A DNA stretch of 64,000 bases from Streptomyces sp. HNM0575 (GCF_012726265.1 NZ_JAASAG010000007.1:124001-188000); one strand, 5' to 3'; shown: positions 17,388-27,094, counted from the stretch's first letter. Notes: a model not told the origin generated them from the letters alone. Numbers and translations: made by a program.

Positions 17388-17399
17388 GGCGCGAAGTGG
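17375..17399 (+). promoter_or_regulatory. MraZ-like operator: three AGTGG repeats at 10-bp spacing
   Basis: AGTGG occurs at 17375, 17385 and 17395, so the three copies lie on the same helix face, spanning the -10 box and predicted start of the rsmH promoter. MraZ is known to bind short G-rich direct repeats separated by 5 nt (10-bp period) upstream of the dcw cluster in other bacteria. No mraZ gene is next to rsmH here, where it usually lies. The assignment rests on geometry and location. Confidence 0.5.
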
Positions 17400-17565
17400 G
17401 AGGCGGGACGCTTCCCGGGGTCCGTTTCTCCCGAGTGCGCAGGCGCGTACGTGCGGCTCGGCCTCCTCCCGCTCATGGCCTGCGGTGTCCTCTTCCCCGG
17501 CTCCGCGCGGCCGCTTCCCCTTCGAGCGGGCGGGGACCAAGCAGCACGTGGGCAGGAAGAGACGC

Positions 17566-18597
17566 ATGACCACCGAAGAACAGCCCGCCCGCGACGAGCC
17601 CACCGGCGCGGAGACGCCGGCGGACGGCGGTCCCGCGGACCCCGCCGAGCGGCACCGTCCCGTGATGCTGAGGCGCTGCCTCGACCTTCTCGCCCCCGCT
17701 CTCGCCGAGCCCGGCGCCACCGTCGTCGACTGCACCCTCGGCCTCGGCGGCCACAGCGAGGCGCTGCTGTCCACGTTCCCCGCGGCCCGGCTCGTCGGGC
17801 TCGACCGCGACCGTGAGGCGCTGCGGCTGGCGGGGGAGCGGCTCGCTCCGTACGCGGGCCGTGCCACTCTCGTACACGCCGTGTACGACGAGCTGCCGCA
17901 GGTCCTGGACCGTCTCGGAGTGCCGCGGGTGCAGGGCGTGCTGTTCGATCTCGGCGTCTCCTCCATGCAGTTGGACGAGGCGGAGCGCGGCTTCGCCTAC
18001 GCGCAGGACGCCCCGCTCGACATGCGCATGGACCAGACGCGCGGCCCGAGCGCAGCCGACGTGCTCAACACCTATCCGCCTGGCGAACTCGTGCGCGTGC
18101 TGCGTGCGTACGGCGAGGAGAAGCAGGCCCGCCGCATCGTCGAGGCGGTCGTACGGGAACGGGAGCGGGAACCTTTCAGCCACAGCGCTAGGCTGGTGGA
18201 GCTGATCCGCGACGCGCTGCCGCAGGCGGCCAAGCGCACCGGCGGCAACCCTGCCAAGCGCACCTTCCAGGCCCTGCGCATCGAGGTCAACGGCGAACTG
18301 GACGTGCTGGAGCGCGCCGTGCCGTCCGCTGTCGACGCGCTCGCGGTCGGCGGGCGCATCGCCGTGCTGTCGTACCACTCGCTGGAGGACCGGCTCGTCA
18401 AGCGGGTGCTGAGTGCCGGGGCGAGGAACACGGCGCCGCCCGGGCTGCCGGTCGTGCCGGAGCAGTACCAGCCGCGGCTGAAGCTGCTGACGCGCGGCGC
18501 CGAAGTCCCCACCGAGGACGAGATCGCCGAGAACCGCCGTGCCGCACCGGCCCGGCTGCGCGGCGCGGAGCGCATCAGGGAGGCGCACACCCCATGA
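17566..18597 (+). CDS. rsmH: 16S rRNA (cytosine-1402-N4)-methyltransferase
   Basis: RsmH (MraW) methylates N4 of C1402 in the P site of 16S rRNA using SAM. The 343-aa protein has HRPVMLRRCLDLLAP (about 29-43), the SAM loop VDCTLGLGGHSEALL (55-69), GLDRDREAL, and the insert-domain and catalytic segment GVLFDLGVSSMQLDEAERGFAY. NGELDVLERA and ISYHSLEDRLVK-type motifs follow. ATG 17566 has an AGGAAGA site and begins just ahead of the conserved core; the frame's longer upstream part lies in the leader. It is the first gene of the dcw cluster and overlaps ftsL by 4 nt (ATGA). Confidence 0.96.
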   Translation: MTTEEQPARDEPTGAETPADGGPADPAERHRPVMLRRCLDLLAPALAEPGATVVDCTLGLGGHSEALLSTFPAARLVGLDRDREALRLAGERLAPYAGRATLVHAVYDELPQVLDRLGVPRVQGVLFDLGVSSMQLDEAERGFAYAQDAPLDMRMDQTRGPSAADVLNTYPPGELVRVLRAYGEEKQARRIVEAVVREREREPFSHSARLVELIRDALPQAAKRTGGNPAKRTFQALRIEVNGELDVLERAVPSAVDALAVGGRIAVLSYHSLEDRLVKRVLSAGARNTAPPGLPVVPEQYQPRLKLLTRGAEVPTEDEIAENRRAAPARLRGAERIREAHTP

Positions 18598-18989
18598 CTG
18601 CACAGGAGCGGCTCGCCCGGCTGTCGCGGCTTTCACGGCTCGCCCGGCTCGTGCCGGCGGGCGCGTCCTCGGCGGCCCGTACGCCCTTCGTCCTGCTGGT
18701 GGTGCTGATACTGGGCGCCGGCCTGCTGGGTCTGCTGCTGCTCAACGCCGCCGTGAACCAGGGGTCCTTCAGGCTGAGCAAACTGGAGAAGCAGACCGAC
18801 GAGCTGACGGACGAACAGCAGTCGCTCCAGCAGGAGGTCGACTCCTACTCCGCTCCCGGCGCGCTGGAGAAGCGCGCCCGCCAGCTGGGCCTGGTGCCCG
18901 GCGGCACACCCGCCTTCCTGGCCCCGGACGGCACCGTGAAGGGCGACCCGCAGCCGGCCACCGGAGACCCGGAGCAGGAGGAGCGGTGA
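18594..18989 (+). CDS. ftsL: FtsL-like septum formation initiator
   Basis: A 131-aa bitopic membrane protein. A basic cytoplasmic start (RLARLSRLSRLARL repeats) leads into one membrane helix (about 31-53), then a coiled coil, LSKLEKQTDELTDEQQSLQQEV (61-82), and a short tail ending in acidic residues. This size, topology and position between rsmH and ftsI define actinobacterial FtsL. FtsL links FtsQ/DivIC-type proteins to the FtsW-FtsI synthase. ATGA overlaps couple it to rsmH, and GTGA overlap couples it to ftsI. Confidence 0.92.
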   Translation: MTAQERLARLSRLSRLARLVPAGASSAARTPFVLLVVLILGAGLLGLLLLNAAVNQGSFRLSKLEKQTDELTDEQQSLQQEVDSYSAPGALEKRARQLGLVPGGTPAFLAPDGTVKGDPQPATGDPEQEER

Positions 18990-21184
18990 GCGAACGTCCC
19001 CGCGACCCGCGCCGAGACGGCGACGGGCGCCGACGGGCAGGCGGTACGCGCTCCGCGGCAGGCGACGGGAGCGCGAAGTCCGGCTCCGCGAGGCCTGCTT
19101 CGAGGCCTGCTTCGAAGTCTGCTTCGAGTTCGGCGGCGAAGTCTGCTTCGGGCCCGGCGGCGAAGTCCGCCGCGAAGTCCGGGCAGGCTTCCTCGAAGTC
19201 CGGGAAGGGCGCGAGGCCCGCTGCGGCCTCGGCCAGGGCGACCGGCGGCCCCCGGTCCCCCGTGCCCTCCCAGGGCAGCCGGCTGCGCCTCGCACGCGCC
19301 CGCCCGCGGCTGCGGCTGATCGCCTTCGGCCTGACGCTGGTCATGCTCGCGTTCACGGCGCGGCTGCTCCAGGTGCAGGCCGTCGACGCCAGCGCCTTCG
19401 CCGACAAGGCCGCGGTCAACCGCTACATCACCGTGCCGCTCGCCGCCGAGCGCGGCACGATCTCCTCCCGCGACGGCGCCGCTCTGGCCACCACCGTCGA
19501 CGCCTACGACGTCACGGCCGACCCGTACCTCTTCACGCGCAAGCAGACCGGCGTCACGGACGCCCCGGAGCGCGCCGCCGCGCTGCTCGCGCCCGTACTC
19601 CACGAGGACGAGCAGGAGCTGACCCGGAAGCTGGCGAGGAAGGACACCCGTTACGTGCTCCTCGCCCGTCAGGAGTCGCCGCGCACCTGGTCGCGGATCA
19701 AGAAGCTCAAGAAGCAGGTCGCCGAGAGGGCGGCCGAGGCGGGCACGCCCGCGGGCTCGGCCGAGACCGCCGCGAAGTCCGGGAAGCATGCGGACGCCGG
19801 CGAGGACGAGGCCGCCGACGTGCTCGCGGGCGTCTACCGCGAGAAGCACCCCAAGCGCGTCTACCCGAACCGGGAACTGGCCTCCTCCGTACTGGGTTTC
19901 GTCAACTCCGAGGGCAGGGGCGGCGCCGGCATCGAGGCCATGCTGAACAAGAAGCTCGCCGGCAAGGACGGCAAGATCACCTACGCGCAGTCAGGGGGCC
20001 GCCAGGTCCCCACCGCGGGAGTGCGTGAGCACCCGGCCCGCGCGGGGGCGGACGTCCAGCTCACCCTCGACCGCGACATCCAGTGGGCGGCGCAGCAGGC
20101 GATCCGCGAGCAGGTCGCCGACTCCGACGCCGACAGCGGGTACGTGGTGGTCCAGGACACCCGCACCGGCGAACTCCTCTCCATGGCGAGCGCCCCCGAC
20201 TTCGACCCCAACGACGTCTCCCGCGCCGACCCGAAGGCGCTGGGCAACGCCGCCGCGCAGGACGTCTACGAGCCCGGCTCGACGAGCAAGGTGATGTCGA
20301 TGGCCGCCGTGCTCGAAGAGGGCAAGGCCACGCCTCTCACGGAAGTGACCGTGCCGAACCGGCTCAAGCGCGCCGACCGCGCCTTCGCCGACGACGTCGA
20401 TCACGAGACGTGGCACCTGACCCTCAACGGCGTGCTCGCCAAGTCCAGCAACATCGGCACGATCCTCGCCACGGAGCAGCTCGGGGAGAACCAGAAGGCC
20501 GCCAACAAGGTCCTGCACCGCTACATGAGCCGCTTCGGCATCGGACGGGACACGGGCCTGGGACTGCCGGGCGCGACCTCCGGCATCCTGGAGAAGCCCG
20601 GCAAGTGGAGCGCCTCGCAGCAGTACACGATCCCCTTCGGGCAGGGGCTCTCCCTCAACGCCGTACAGGCCGCGTCGATCTACTCCACGATCGCCAACGG
20701 CGGTGTGCGGAACGTGCCTTCGCTGGTGCGGGGGACCACCGGCCCCGACGGCGGCTTCACCGCCGCCCCCAAGCCGGGCGAGCGCCGCGTCGTCAGCGAG
20801 AAGACCGCGAGGACCCTCTCCCGGATGCTCGAGTCCGTCGTGAGCGACATGGAGGGCACGGGCACCACGGCGAAGATCCCGGGCTACCGGGTGGCCGGCA
20901 AGACCGGTACGGCCAACCGGGTAGATCCCGACACCGGCCGCTACGACGGATACACCTCGTCCTTCGCCGGCTTCGCCCCCGCCGACAAGCCGCGCGTGAC
21001 GGTGTACTGCGCCGTGCAGAACCCGAAGAAGGGCAGCTACTTCGGCAGCGACGTCTGCGGCCCCGTCTACAAGAAGGTCATGAAGTTCGCGCTCAAGTCG
21101 CTCCAGATCCCCCCGACCGGCGCAAAGGCCCACCCTTGGCCCGTAAGCGCCGAAAAGGACCGCTCGAAGAAGAGGGACCGATGA
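18986..21184 (+). CDS. ftsI: Septal penicillin-binding protein (transpeptidase) FtsI
   Basis: FtsI (PBP3-type) cross-links septal peptidoglycan. The 732-aa protein has an unusually long (~105 residue) Ser/Ala/Lys-rich cytoplasmic tail, one membrane helix (RLRLIAFGLTLVMLAFTARLL, about 110-130), the PBP dimerisation domain, and the transpeptidase domain. Catalytic motifs are STSK (S432, K435), SSN (487-489) and KTGT (from K639). GTG 18986 overlaps the ftsL stop by 4 nt and has GGAGGAG upstream. The tail DNA (about 19076-19200) is repetitive, built from KSAS/AAKS/RPAS units. A long gap after ftsI (158 nt) separates it from murE. Confidence 0.95.
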   Translation: MSERPRDPRRDGDGRRRAGGTRSAAGDGSAKSGSARPASRPASKSASSSAAKSASGPAAKSAAKSGQASSKSGKGARPAAASARATGGPRSPVPSQGSRLRLARARPRLRLIAFGLTLVMLAFTARLLQVQAVDASAFADKAAVNRYITVPLAAERGTISSRDGAALATTVDAYDVTADPYLFTRKQTGVTDAPERAAALLAPVLHEDEQELTRKLARKDTRYVLLARQESPRTWSRIKKLKKQVAERAAEAGTPAGSAETAAKSGKHADAGEDEAADVLAGVYREKHPKRVYPNRELASSVLGFVNSEGRGGAGIEAMLNKKLAGKDGKITYAQSGGRQVPTAGVREHPARAGADVQLTLDRDIQWAAQQAIREQVADSDADSGYVVVQDTRTGELLSMASAPDFDPNDVSRADPKALGNAAAQDVYEPGSTSKVMSMAAVLEEGKATPLTEVTVPNRLKRADRAFADDVDHETWHLTLNGVLAKSSNIGTILATEQLGENQKAANKVLHRYMSRFGIGRDTGLGLPGATSGILEKPGKWSASQQYTIPFGQGLSLNAVQAASIYSTIANGGVRNVPSLVRGTTGPDGGFTAAPKPGERRVVSEKTARTLSRMLESVVSDMEGTGTTAKIPGYRVAGKTGTANRVDPDTGRYDGYTSSFAGFAPADKPRVTVYCAVQNPKKGSYFGSDVCGPVYKKVMKFALKSLQIPPTGAKAHPWPVSAEKDRSKKRDR

Positions 21185-21342
21185 GCCGGTGAGCGGGAGA
21201 GCAAGCGGAAGAGAGCGCACACGGGAGTCCCGTCCGGTGCTGCTCCGCCGGTGTCACAAAGCGGCGCGACCCGCCGGACGCCGCCCCTCCGTGAAGCCCC
21301 TCGCTTCGCGGCACCGCCCCCGCGCCCGGTACGCTCACCGCC

Positions 21343-23019
21343 GTGCCACAAGCTGATCAGAACTCCCTCTCGCCCTCGGCGGAGGGCCGCCCGGACTCCT
21401 CATCCCCGGACACCACTCCCGGGACGGCCACGGACGTCACCTCGGGGCCGCCCCGGCCCGCGCACGTGCGGCCCGTGCCGCTCGCGGAGCTGGCACGCCG
21501 GCTGGACACCGCCGCCCCACAGGGCACCGAGGCGGCCTCGGCGACCGGCATCACGCACGACTCGCGAGCCGTACGGCCCGGCGACGTGTACGCCGCGCTG
21601 CCCGGCGCCCGCTTCCACGGCGCCGACTTCGCCTCGCAGGCGGCCTCCCTCGGCGCGGTGGCCGTGCTCACCGACCCGGCGGGGGCCGCACGTTCGGCGG
21701 ACACCGGGCTGCCGGTCCTCACGGTGCCCGACCCCCGCGCCCGCATGGGAGCACTGGCCGCCGCGATCTACGGCGAGCCCGGCAGGGACCTGCTCCAGAT
21801 CGGCATCACCGGCACCTCCGGCAAGACCACCACCGCGTATCTCGTGGACGGCGGGCTGCGCAAGGCCGCCGAGAAGGCGGGCGGGCTGACGGGTCTGATC
21901 GGCACGGTCGAGTCCCGTATCGGCGACGAGCGGCTGAAGTCCGAGCGGACCACACCCGAAGCGACCGATCTCCAGGCCCTCTTCGCCGTCATGCGGGAAC
22001 GCGGTGTGACGGCGGTGGCCATGGAGGTCTCCAGCCACGCCCTTGTGCTGGGCCGGGTCGACGGCTGCGTCTTCGACATCGCCGTCTTCAACAACCTCAG
22101 CCCCGAGCACCTGGACTTCCACCCGGACATGGAGGACTACTTCCGGGCGAAGCGGCAGCTGTTCACGCGCGCCCGCTCCCGCGCGGGCGTGGTCAACTTC
22201 GACGACGAGTACGGGCAGCGGCTGATCACCGAGTCCGAGGTGCCCGTCACGACCTTCTCCGCCGAGGGCCACCCCGACGCCGACTGGCGTGCCGAGGACG
22301 TCGAAGTGGGCCCGCTGGGCTCGACGTTCACTGCCGTCGGCCCGAAGGACGAGTCCGTACGGGCAGCGGCCCCGATCGCCGGGCCGTTCAACGTCGCCAA
22401 CGCGCTCGCCGCCCTCACCGCTCTCGTCGCCGCCGGCATCGACCCGCAGACCGCGGCCGACGGCATCGCCGCCGTGCCGGGCGTGCCGGGCCGGCTGGAG
22501 CGCGTGGACGCCGGTCAGGACTACCTCGCGATCGTCGACTACGCGCACAAGCCCGACGCCGTCGAGTCCGTGCTCTTCGCGATCCGCAGGGTCACCGAGG
22601 GCCGGGTGCACGCCGTGCTGGGCTGCGGCGGCGACCGTGACCCGCACAAGCGCACCGCGATGGGCTCCGCGCTAGCGCGGCTTTCCGACACCGCGGTGCT
22701 GACCTCCGACAACCCCCGCACGGAGGACCCCCTGGCGATCCTCGCCACGATGCTCGCCGGTGCCGCCGAGGTCCCCGCGTACGACCGCGGCACGGTGCTG
22801 CTCGAAGAGGACAGAACCGCCGCGATCCGTCTCGCGGTCGACCGTGCCGAGCCGGGCGACACCGTCGTCGTACTCGGCAAGGGACACGAGCAGGGGCAGG
22901 ACATCGCGGGAGTCGTAAGACCGTTCGACGACACCCTCGTGCTGCGCGAGGCCATCCGGCACCGGCAGGAAGCGGCCGGCAGCACCCCGACCCAAGGGAC
23001 AGACGCCGAAGACCGATGA
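21343..23019 (+). CDS. murE: UDP-MurNAc-tripeptide synthetase
   Basis: MurE adds the diamino acid (LL-diaminopimelate in Streptomyces) to UDP-MurNAc-L-Ala-D-Glu. The 558-aa protein has the Mur ligase order: N-terminal UDP domain (SRAVRPGDVYAALPG), P-loop GITGTSGKTTTAYLV (from about residue 153), central EVSSHAL with NNLSPEHLDFH, and the C-terminal SDNPRTED (about 456-463), whose DNPR contacts the DAP carboxylate. The first ~45 residues are a disordered Ser/Pro-rich extension. The GTG at 21343 is preceded by a TACGCT box ~10 nt away, which suggests an own leaderless start after the 158-nt gap. The stop overlaps murF (ATGA). Confidence 0.96.
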   Translation: MPQADQNSLSPSAEGRPDSSSPDTTPGTATDVTSGPPRPAHVRPVPLAELARRLDTAAPQGTEAASATGITHDSRAVRPGDVYAALPGARFHGADFASQAASLGAVAVLTDPAGAARSADTGLPVLTVPDPRARMGALAAAIYGEPGRDLLQIGITGTSGKTTTAYLVDGGLRKAAEKAGGLTGLIGTVESRIGDERLKSERTTPEATDLQALFAVMRERGVTAVAMEVSSHALVLGRVDGCVFDIAVFNNLSPEHLDFHPDMEDYFRAKRQLFTRARSRAGVVNFDDEYGQRLITESEVPVTTFSAEGHPDADWRAEDVEVGPLGSTFTAVGPKDESVRAAAPIAGPFNVANALAALTALVAAGIDPQTAADGIAAVPGVPGRLERVDAGQDYLAIVDYAHKPDAVESVLFAIRRVTEGRVHAVLGCGGDRDPHKRTAMGSALARLSDTAVLTSDNPRTEDPLAILATMLAGAAEVPAYDRGTVLLEEDRTAAIRLAVDRAEPGDTVVVLGKGHEQGQDIAGVVRPFDDTLVLREAIRHRQEAAGSTPTQGTDAEDR

Positions 23020-24476
23020 TCCCCCTATCACTCGCCGATATCGCCGCTGTCGTCGACGGACAGCAGAGCGACATACCGGACCCGGACGCCCGGGTCACAG
23101 GACCCGTCGTCATCGACTCCCGGAAAGTGGCCGAGGGCAGTCTCTTCGCGGCCTTCGCCGGGGAACGCGCCGACGGACACGACTTCGCCCGCAGCGCCGT
23201 CGGCGACGGTGCCGTCGCCGTGCTGGCCACCAGGCCGGTCGGCGTACCGGCGATCGTCGTCGACGACGTCACGCGTGCCCTCGGCGCCCTCGCCAGGCAC
23301 GCGGTGGAGCGGCTGGGCACGCAGGTGGTCGCGCTCACCGGCTCCGCCGGCAAGACCAGCACCAAGGACCTCATCGCCCAGCTGCTGGAGCACCTCGGGC
23401 CCACGGTGTGGACGCCGGGCTCGCTCAACAACGAGATCGGGCTGCCGCTCACCGCCCTGCGCGCCGAGGCCGGTACGCGTCATCTCGTACTGGAGATGGG
23501 CGCTCGCGGCGTGGGCCACATCCGCTACCTCACGGAGCTCACCCCGCCGCGCATCGGTGTCGTGCTCAACGTCGGCACGGCCCACATCGGCGAGTTCGGC
23601 GGCCGGGAGCAGATCGCCCTGGCCAAGGGCGAGTTGGTGGAGGCGCTGCCGCCCGCGGCGCCGGACGGCGAGGGCGGCGGCCCGGACGGCGGCGGCCGGG
23701 GCGGCGTCGCCGTGCTCAACGCCGACGACCCTCTCGTACGCGCCATGAGCGAGCGCACCAGCGCCCGCGTCCTGCTCTTCGGCGAGGCCGAGGACGCCCA
23801 CGTACGTGCCGAGAATGTCCGGCTCACGGACCAGGGTCGGCCCACTTTCACGCTACGAACACCCACCGGGTGCGGTGACGTGACCATGCGCCTGTACGGT
23901 GAGCACCACGTGTCGAACGCGCTCGCCGCGGCGGCCGTCGCCCACGAACTGGGCATGCCCGCCGGGGACATCGCCACCGCGCTCTCCGCCGCGAGCACGC
24001 TCTCGCGTTGGCGGATGGAGGTCACCGAGCGCGCCGATGGAGTCACGGTCGTCAATGACGCCTACAACGCCAACCCCGAGTCGACACGGGCCGCGCTCCG
24101 CGCGCTGGCCGCGATGGGTCGGGGCCGGCGGACCTGGGCGGTGCTCGGTGAGATGGCCGAGCTCGGCGACGAGTCGCTTGCCGAGCACGACGCGGTCGGA
24201 CGGCTCGCCGTCCGGCTCAACGTCAGCAAGCTCGTGGCGGTGGGTGGCCAGGAGGCCGTCTGGCTGGACATGGGCGCGAAGAACGAGGGTTCGTGGGGTG
24301 AGGAGTCGGTGCACGTGTCCGACGCTGAGGCGGCGGTCGAGCTCTTGCGGAGCGAACTGCGCCCGGGGGATGTCGTACTGGTGAAGGCTTCCCGTTCGGT
24401 GGGCCTTGAGCGCGTCGCGGACGCTCTCGTGGAGCCGGGGACCGACGAGGGTGAGGTCGCCGCCCGATGGGTATGA
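23016..24476 (+). CDS. murF: UDP-MurNAc-tripeptide--D-Ala-D-Ala ligase
   Basis: MurF adds D-Ala-D-Ala to complete the stem pentapeptide. Length 486 aa. N-terminal VVIDSRKVAEGSLFAAFAGERADGHDF, P-loop ALTGSAGKTSTKDLI (about residues 106-120), NNEIGLPLT, LEMGARGVGHI, and DAYNANPESTRAAL before ERGRR-type and VLGEMAELGDES motifs, all characteristic of MurF. Overlaps murE and mraY by 4 nt each. The DNA insert GGEGGGPDGGGRGG (around residue 220) is a local Gly-rich loop. Confidence 0.96.
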   Translation: MIPLSLADIAAVVDGQQSDIPDPDARVTGPVVIDSRKVAEGSLFAAFAGERADGHDFARSAVGDGAVAVLATRPVGVPAIVVDDVTRALGALARHAVERLGTQVVALTGSAGKTSTKDLIAQLLEHLGPTVWTPGSLNNEIGLPLTALRAEAGTRHLVLEMGARGVGHIRYLTELTPPRIGVVLNVGTAHIGEFGGREQIALAKGELVEALPPAAPDGEGGGPDGGGRGGVAVLNADDPLVRAMSERTSARVLLFGEAEDAHVRAENVRLTDQGRPTFTLRTPTGCGDVTMRLYGEHHVSNALAAAAVAHELGMPAGDIATALSAASTLSRWRMEVTERADGVTVVNDAYNANPESTRAALRALAAMGRGRRTWAVLGEMAELGDESLAEHDAVGRLAVRLNVSKLVAVGGQEAVWLDMGAKNEGSWGEESVHVSDAEAAVELLRSELRPGDVVLVKASRSVGLERVADALVEPGTDEGEVAARWV

Positions 24477-25537
24477 GCCAGATCCTCTTCTCGGGAGTCA
24501 TCGGACTCTTCCTGTCCCTGATCGGGACGCCGCTGCTGATCAAGCTGCTCGCCAGCAGGGGCTACGGCCAGTTCATCCGCGACGACGGGCCGCAGAACCA
24601 CCACAGCAAACGCGGCACCCCCACGATGGGCGGCATCGCCTTCATCCTGGCCACGGTCGCCGCGTACGCGCTCACGAAACTGCTGACCGGCAGTCAGCCG
24701 AGCTTCTCCGGCGTGCTGGTGCTCTTCCTCTTCGCCGGCATGGGCCTGGTCGGCTTCCTGGACGACTACATCAAGATCGTCAAACAGCGCAGCCTCGGTC
24801 TGCGGGCCAAGGCCAAGATGGCCGGACAGCTCATCGTCGGCACCAGCTTCGCGGTCCTGTCGCTGAACTTCCCCAACCTCCGCCTGCTGACGCCCGCTTC
24901 GACCAAGCTCTCCTTCACGCAGGACTTCGGCTGGTCGCTGGGCCCGGTCATCTTCGTGATCTGGGCGCTGTTCATGATCCTCGCGATGTCCAACGGCGTT
25001 AATCTGACGGACGGTCTGGACGGCCTGGCGACGGGCGCGTCCGTGATGGTCTTCGGCGCGTACGTCTTCATCTGCGTCTGGGAGTACCAGGAGTCCTGCG
25101 CCAACCCCTTCACCGCGGGCCCGGGTTGCTACGAGGTGCGCGACCCGCTCGATCTGGCGGTCGTCGCCGCGGCGTTGATGGGCGCCTGTTTCGGCTTCCT
25201 CTGGTGGAACACCTCGCCCGCCAAGATCTTCATGGGGGACACCGGTTCGCTCGCGCTGGGCGGTGCGCTCGCCGGTCTCGCCATCTGCTCCCGTACGGAG
25301 CTGCTGCTGGCCATCCTCGGCGGGCTCTTCGTCCTCATCACCATGTCCGTCGTCATCCAGGTCGGCTCCTTCCGGCTCACCGGCAAGCGGGTGTTCAAGA
25401 TGGCGCCGCTCCAGCACCACTTCGAACTCAAGGGCTGGTCCGAGGTGCTGGTCGTGGTCCGTTTCTGGATCATCCAGGGCATGTGCGCCATCCTCGGCGT
25501 CGGGATCTTCTACGCAGGGTGGGCGGCAAGCAAGTGA
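24473..25537 (+). CDS. mraY: Phospho-MurNAc-pentapeptide translocase
   Basis: MraY transfers phospho-MurNAc-pentapeptide to undecaprenyl phosphate, making lipid I in the membrane. The 354-aa protein has about ten membrane helices. Conserved loops are HHSKRGTPTMGG, GFLDDYIKI, NLTDGLDGLA (about residue 177), FMGDTGSLALGG and KMAPLQHHFELKGW. ATG 24473 is preferred to the in-frame ATG 24467 because it forms an ATGA overlap with the murF stop and gives the usual MSQILF start. The murD start overlaps its stop (GTGA). Confidence 0.96.
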   Translation: MSQILFSGVIGLFLSLIGTPLLIKLLASRGYGQFIRDDGPQNHHSKRGTPTMGGIAFILATVAAYALTKLLTGSQPSFSGVLVLFLFAGMGLVGFLDDYIKIVKQRSLGLRAKAKMAGQLIVGTSFAVLSLNFPNLRLLTPASTKLSFTQDFGWSLGPVIFVIWALFMILAMSNGVNLTDGLDGLATGASVMVFGAYVFICVWEYQESCANPFTAGPGCYEVRDPLDLAVVAAALMGACFGFLWWNTSPAKIFMGDTGSLALGGALAGLAICSRTELLLAILGGLFVLITMSVVIQVGSFRLTGKRVFKMAPLQHHFELKGWSEVLVVVRFWIIQGMCAILGVGIFYAGWAASK

Positions 25538-27042
25538 CGGACGGGCACGGCCACTTGGACGCCGCGGACCTCGACGGGTCCCCCGGGGCAGGGGGCTTTC
25601 GCGGTAGGCGCGTGACGGTGGCCGGCCTCGGCGTGAGCGGCGTCAGCGCCGCCCGCGCGCTCGAGCGCATGGGCGCGGAGGTCACCGTCGTCGACGGCGG
25701 AGACAGCGACACCCACCGTGCGCGAGCGGCCGAACTCGGCGCCCAGGGCGTGACGGTACGGCTCGCGGACGCGGAGACCCTCCCCGCAGGCACCGAACTG
25801 ATCGTCACTTCACCGGGCTGGAAACCGCAGAGCCCGCTTTTCGCCGCCGCCGGCGCCGCGGGCGTACCCGTATGGGGCGACGTGGAGTTGGCGTGGCGGC
25901 TGCGCGGCGCACGCCCCGCGGCACCCGCCGGCGGGGAAGGGGCGCCCGCGCCCTGGCTCGCCGTCACCGGCACCAACGGCAAGACGACCACGGTGCAGAT
26001 GCTCGCCTCCATCCTGAGCGCCGCGGGCCTGCGCGCCCCGGCCGTCGGCAACATCGGCACCCCGCTGATCGACGTCGTGCTCGCCGAGGAGCCCTGCGAC
26101 GTGCTCGCCGTGGAGCTCTCCAGCTACCAGCTGCACTGGGCGCCGAGCCTGCGCGCCCACTCCGCCGCCGTGCTCAACCTCGCCCCCGACCACCTCGACT
26201 GGCACGGCTCGATGGAGGCGTACGCCGCCGACAAGGGCCGCATCTACGAGGGCAACCAGGTCGCCTGCGTCTACAACAGCGCCGACCCCGCCACCGAGGA
26301 GCTAGTGCGGCGGGCGGACGTGCAGGAGGGCTGCCGCGCCGTCGGCTTCACCCTCGGCACCCCCGGGCCGTCCGAACTCGGCGTCGTGGACGGCATCCTG
26401 GTCGACCGCGCCTTCGTCGAGAACCGCCGCGAGCAGGCGCAGGAGCTGGCCGAGGTCTCGGACGTCACCCCGGCGGCGCCGCACAACATCGCCAACGCCC
26501 TCGCGGCTGCGGCCCTCGCACGCGCCTACGGGGTGCCGGCCTCGGCCGTACGCGACGGACTGCGCTCGTTCCGCCCCGACGCGCACCGCATCGCACACGT
26601 CGCGGACGTCGACGGCGTCGCGTACGTCGACGACTCCAAGGCCACCAACACCCATGCCACACAGGCCTCCTTGGCTGCGTACGACTCGATCGTGTGGATC
26701 GCGGGCGGCCTCGCCAAGGGCGCCACATTCGACGAACTCGTACGGGAGTCCGCGCCGCGTCTGCGTGCCGCCGTCCTCATCGGCGCGGACCGTCATCTCA
26801 TCCACGAAGCCCTCACGCGACACGCCCCGGATGTCCCGGTGGTGGACCTGGCACGGACCGACACTGGGGCGATGGCGGCGGCAGTCGACGAAGCGGCGCG
26901 GCTGGCGCGGCACGGGGATACGGTGCTGATGGCTCCGGCCTGCGCCTCGATGGACATGTTCGTCAACTACAACGCGCGCGGTGACGCCTTCACCGACGCG
27001 GTGCGCGCACTGGCCGAGGCCCGCGCGCACGAGGTGGAGTAA
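25534..27042 (+). CDS. murD: UDP-MurNAc-L-alanine--D-glutamate ligase
   Basis: MurD adds D-Glu to UDP-MurNAc-L-Ala. Length 502 aa (usual 440-500). The Rossmann-like N-terminus is RVTVAGLGVSGVSAARAL, followed by ATP loop VTGTNGKTTTVQML (about 141-154), ELSSYQLHW, NLAPDHLDWH, and YVDDSKATNTHAT and CASMDMFVNYNARGDAF in the C-terminal domain. GTG 25534 overlaps the mraY stop by 4 nt, so the longer frame upstream is a shadow. Residues 1-25 form a short Gly/Asp-rich extension. Confidence 0.96.
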   Translation: MTDGHGHLDAADLDGSPGAGGFRGRRVTVAGLGVSGVSAARALERMGAEVTVVDGGDSDTHRARAAELGAQGVTVRLADAETLPAGTELIVTSPGWKPQSPLFAAAGAAGVPVWGDVELAWRLRGARPAAPAGGEGAPAPWLAVTGTNGKTTTVQMLASILSAAGLRAPAVGNIGTPLIDVVLAEEPCDVLAVELSSYQLHWAPSLRAHSAAVLNLAPDHLDWHGSMEAYAADKGRIYEGNQVACVYNSADPATEELVRRADVQEGCRAVGFTLGTPGPSELGVVDGILVDRAFVENRREQAQELAEVSDVTPAAPHNIANALAAAALARAYGVPASAVRDGLRSFRPDAHRIAHVADVDGVAYVDDSKATNTHATQASLAAYDSIVWIAGGLAKGATFDELVRESAPRLRAAVLIGADRHLIHEALTRHAPDVPVVDLARTDTGAMAAAVDEAARLARHGDTVLMAPACASMDMFVNYNARGDAFTDAVRALAEARAHEVE

Positions 27043-27094
27043 CCCGCCGGTCCCGCGGACCGCGTCGCGGGAACAGACGGAGGGGAAGCGACAG

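Noticed and set aside
17329..17565. Upstream extension of rsmH (79 codons)
   Set aside because: It covers the promoter, the AGTGG repeats and the leader; RsmH homology begins after 17566.
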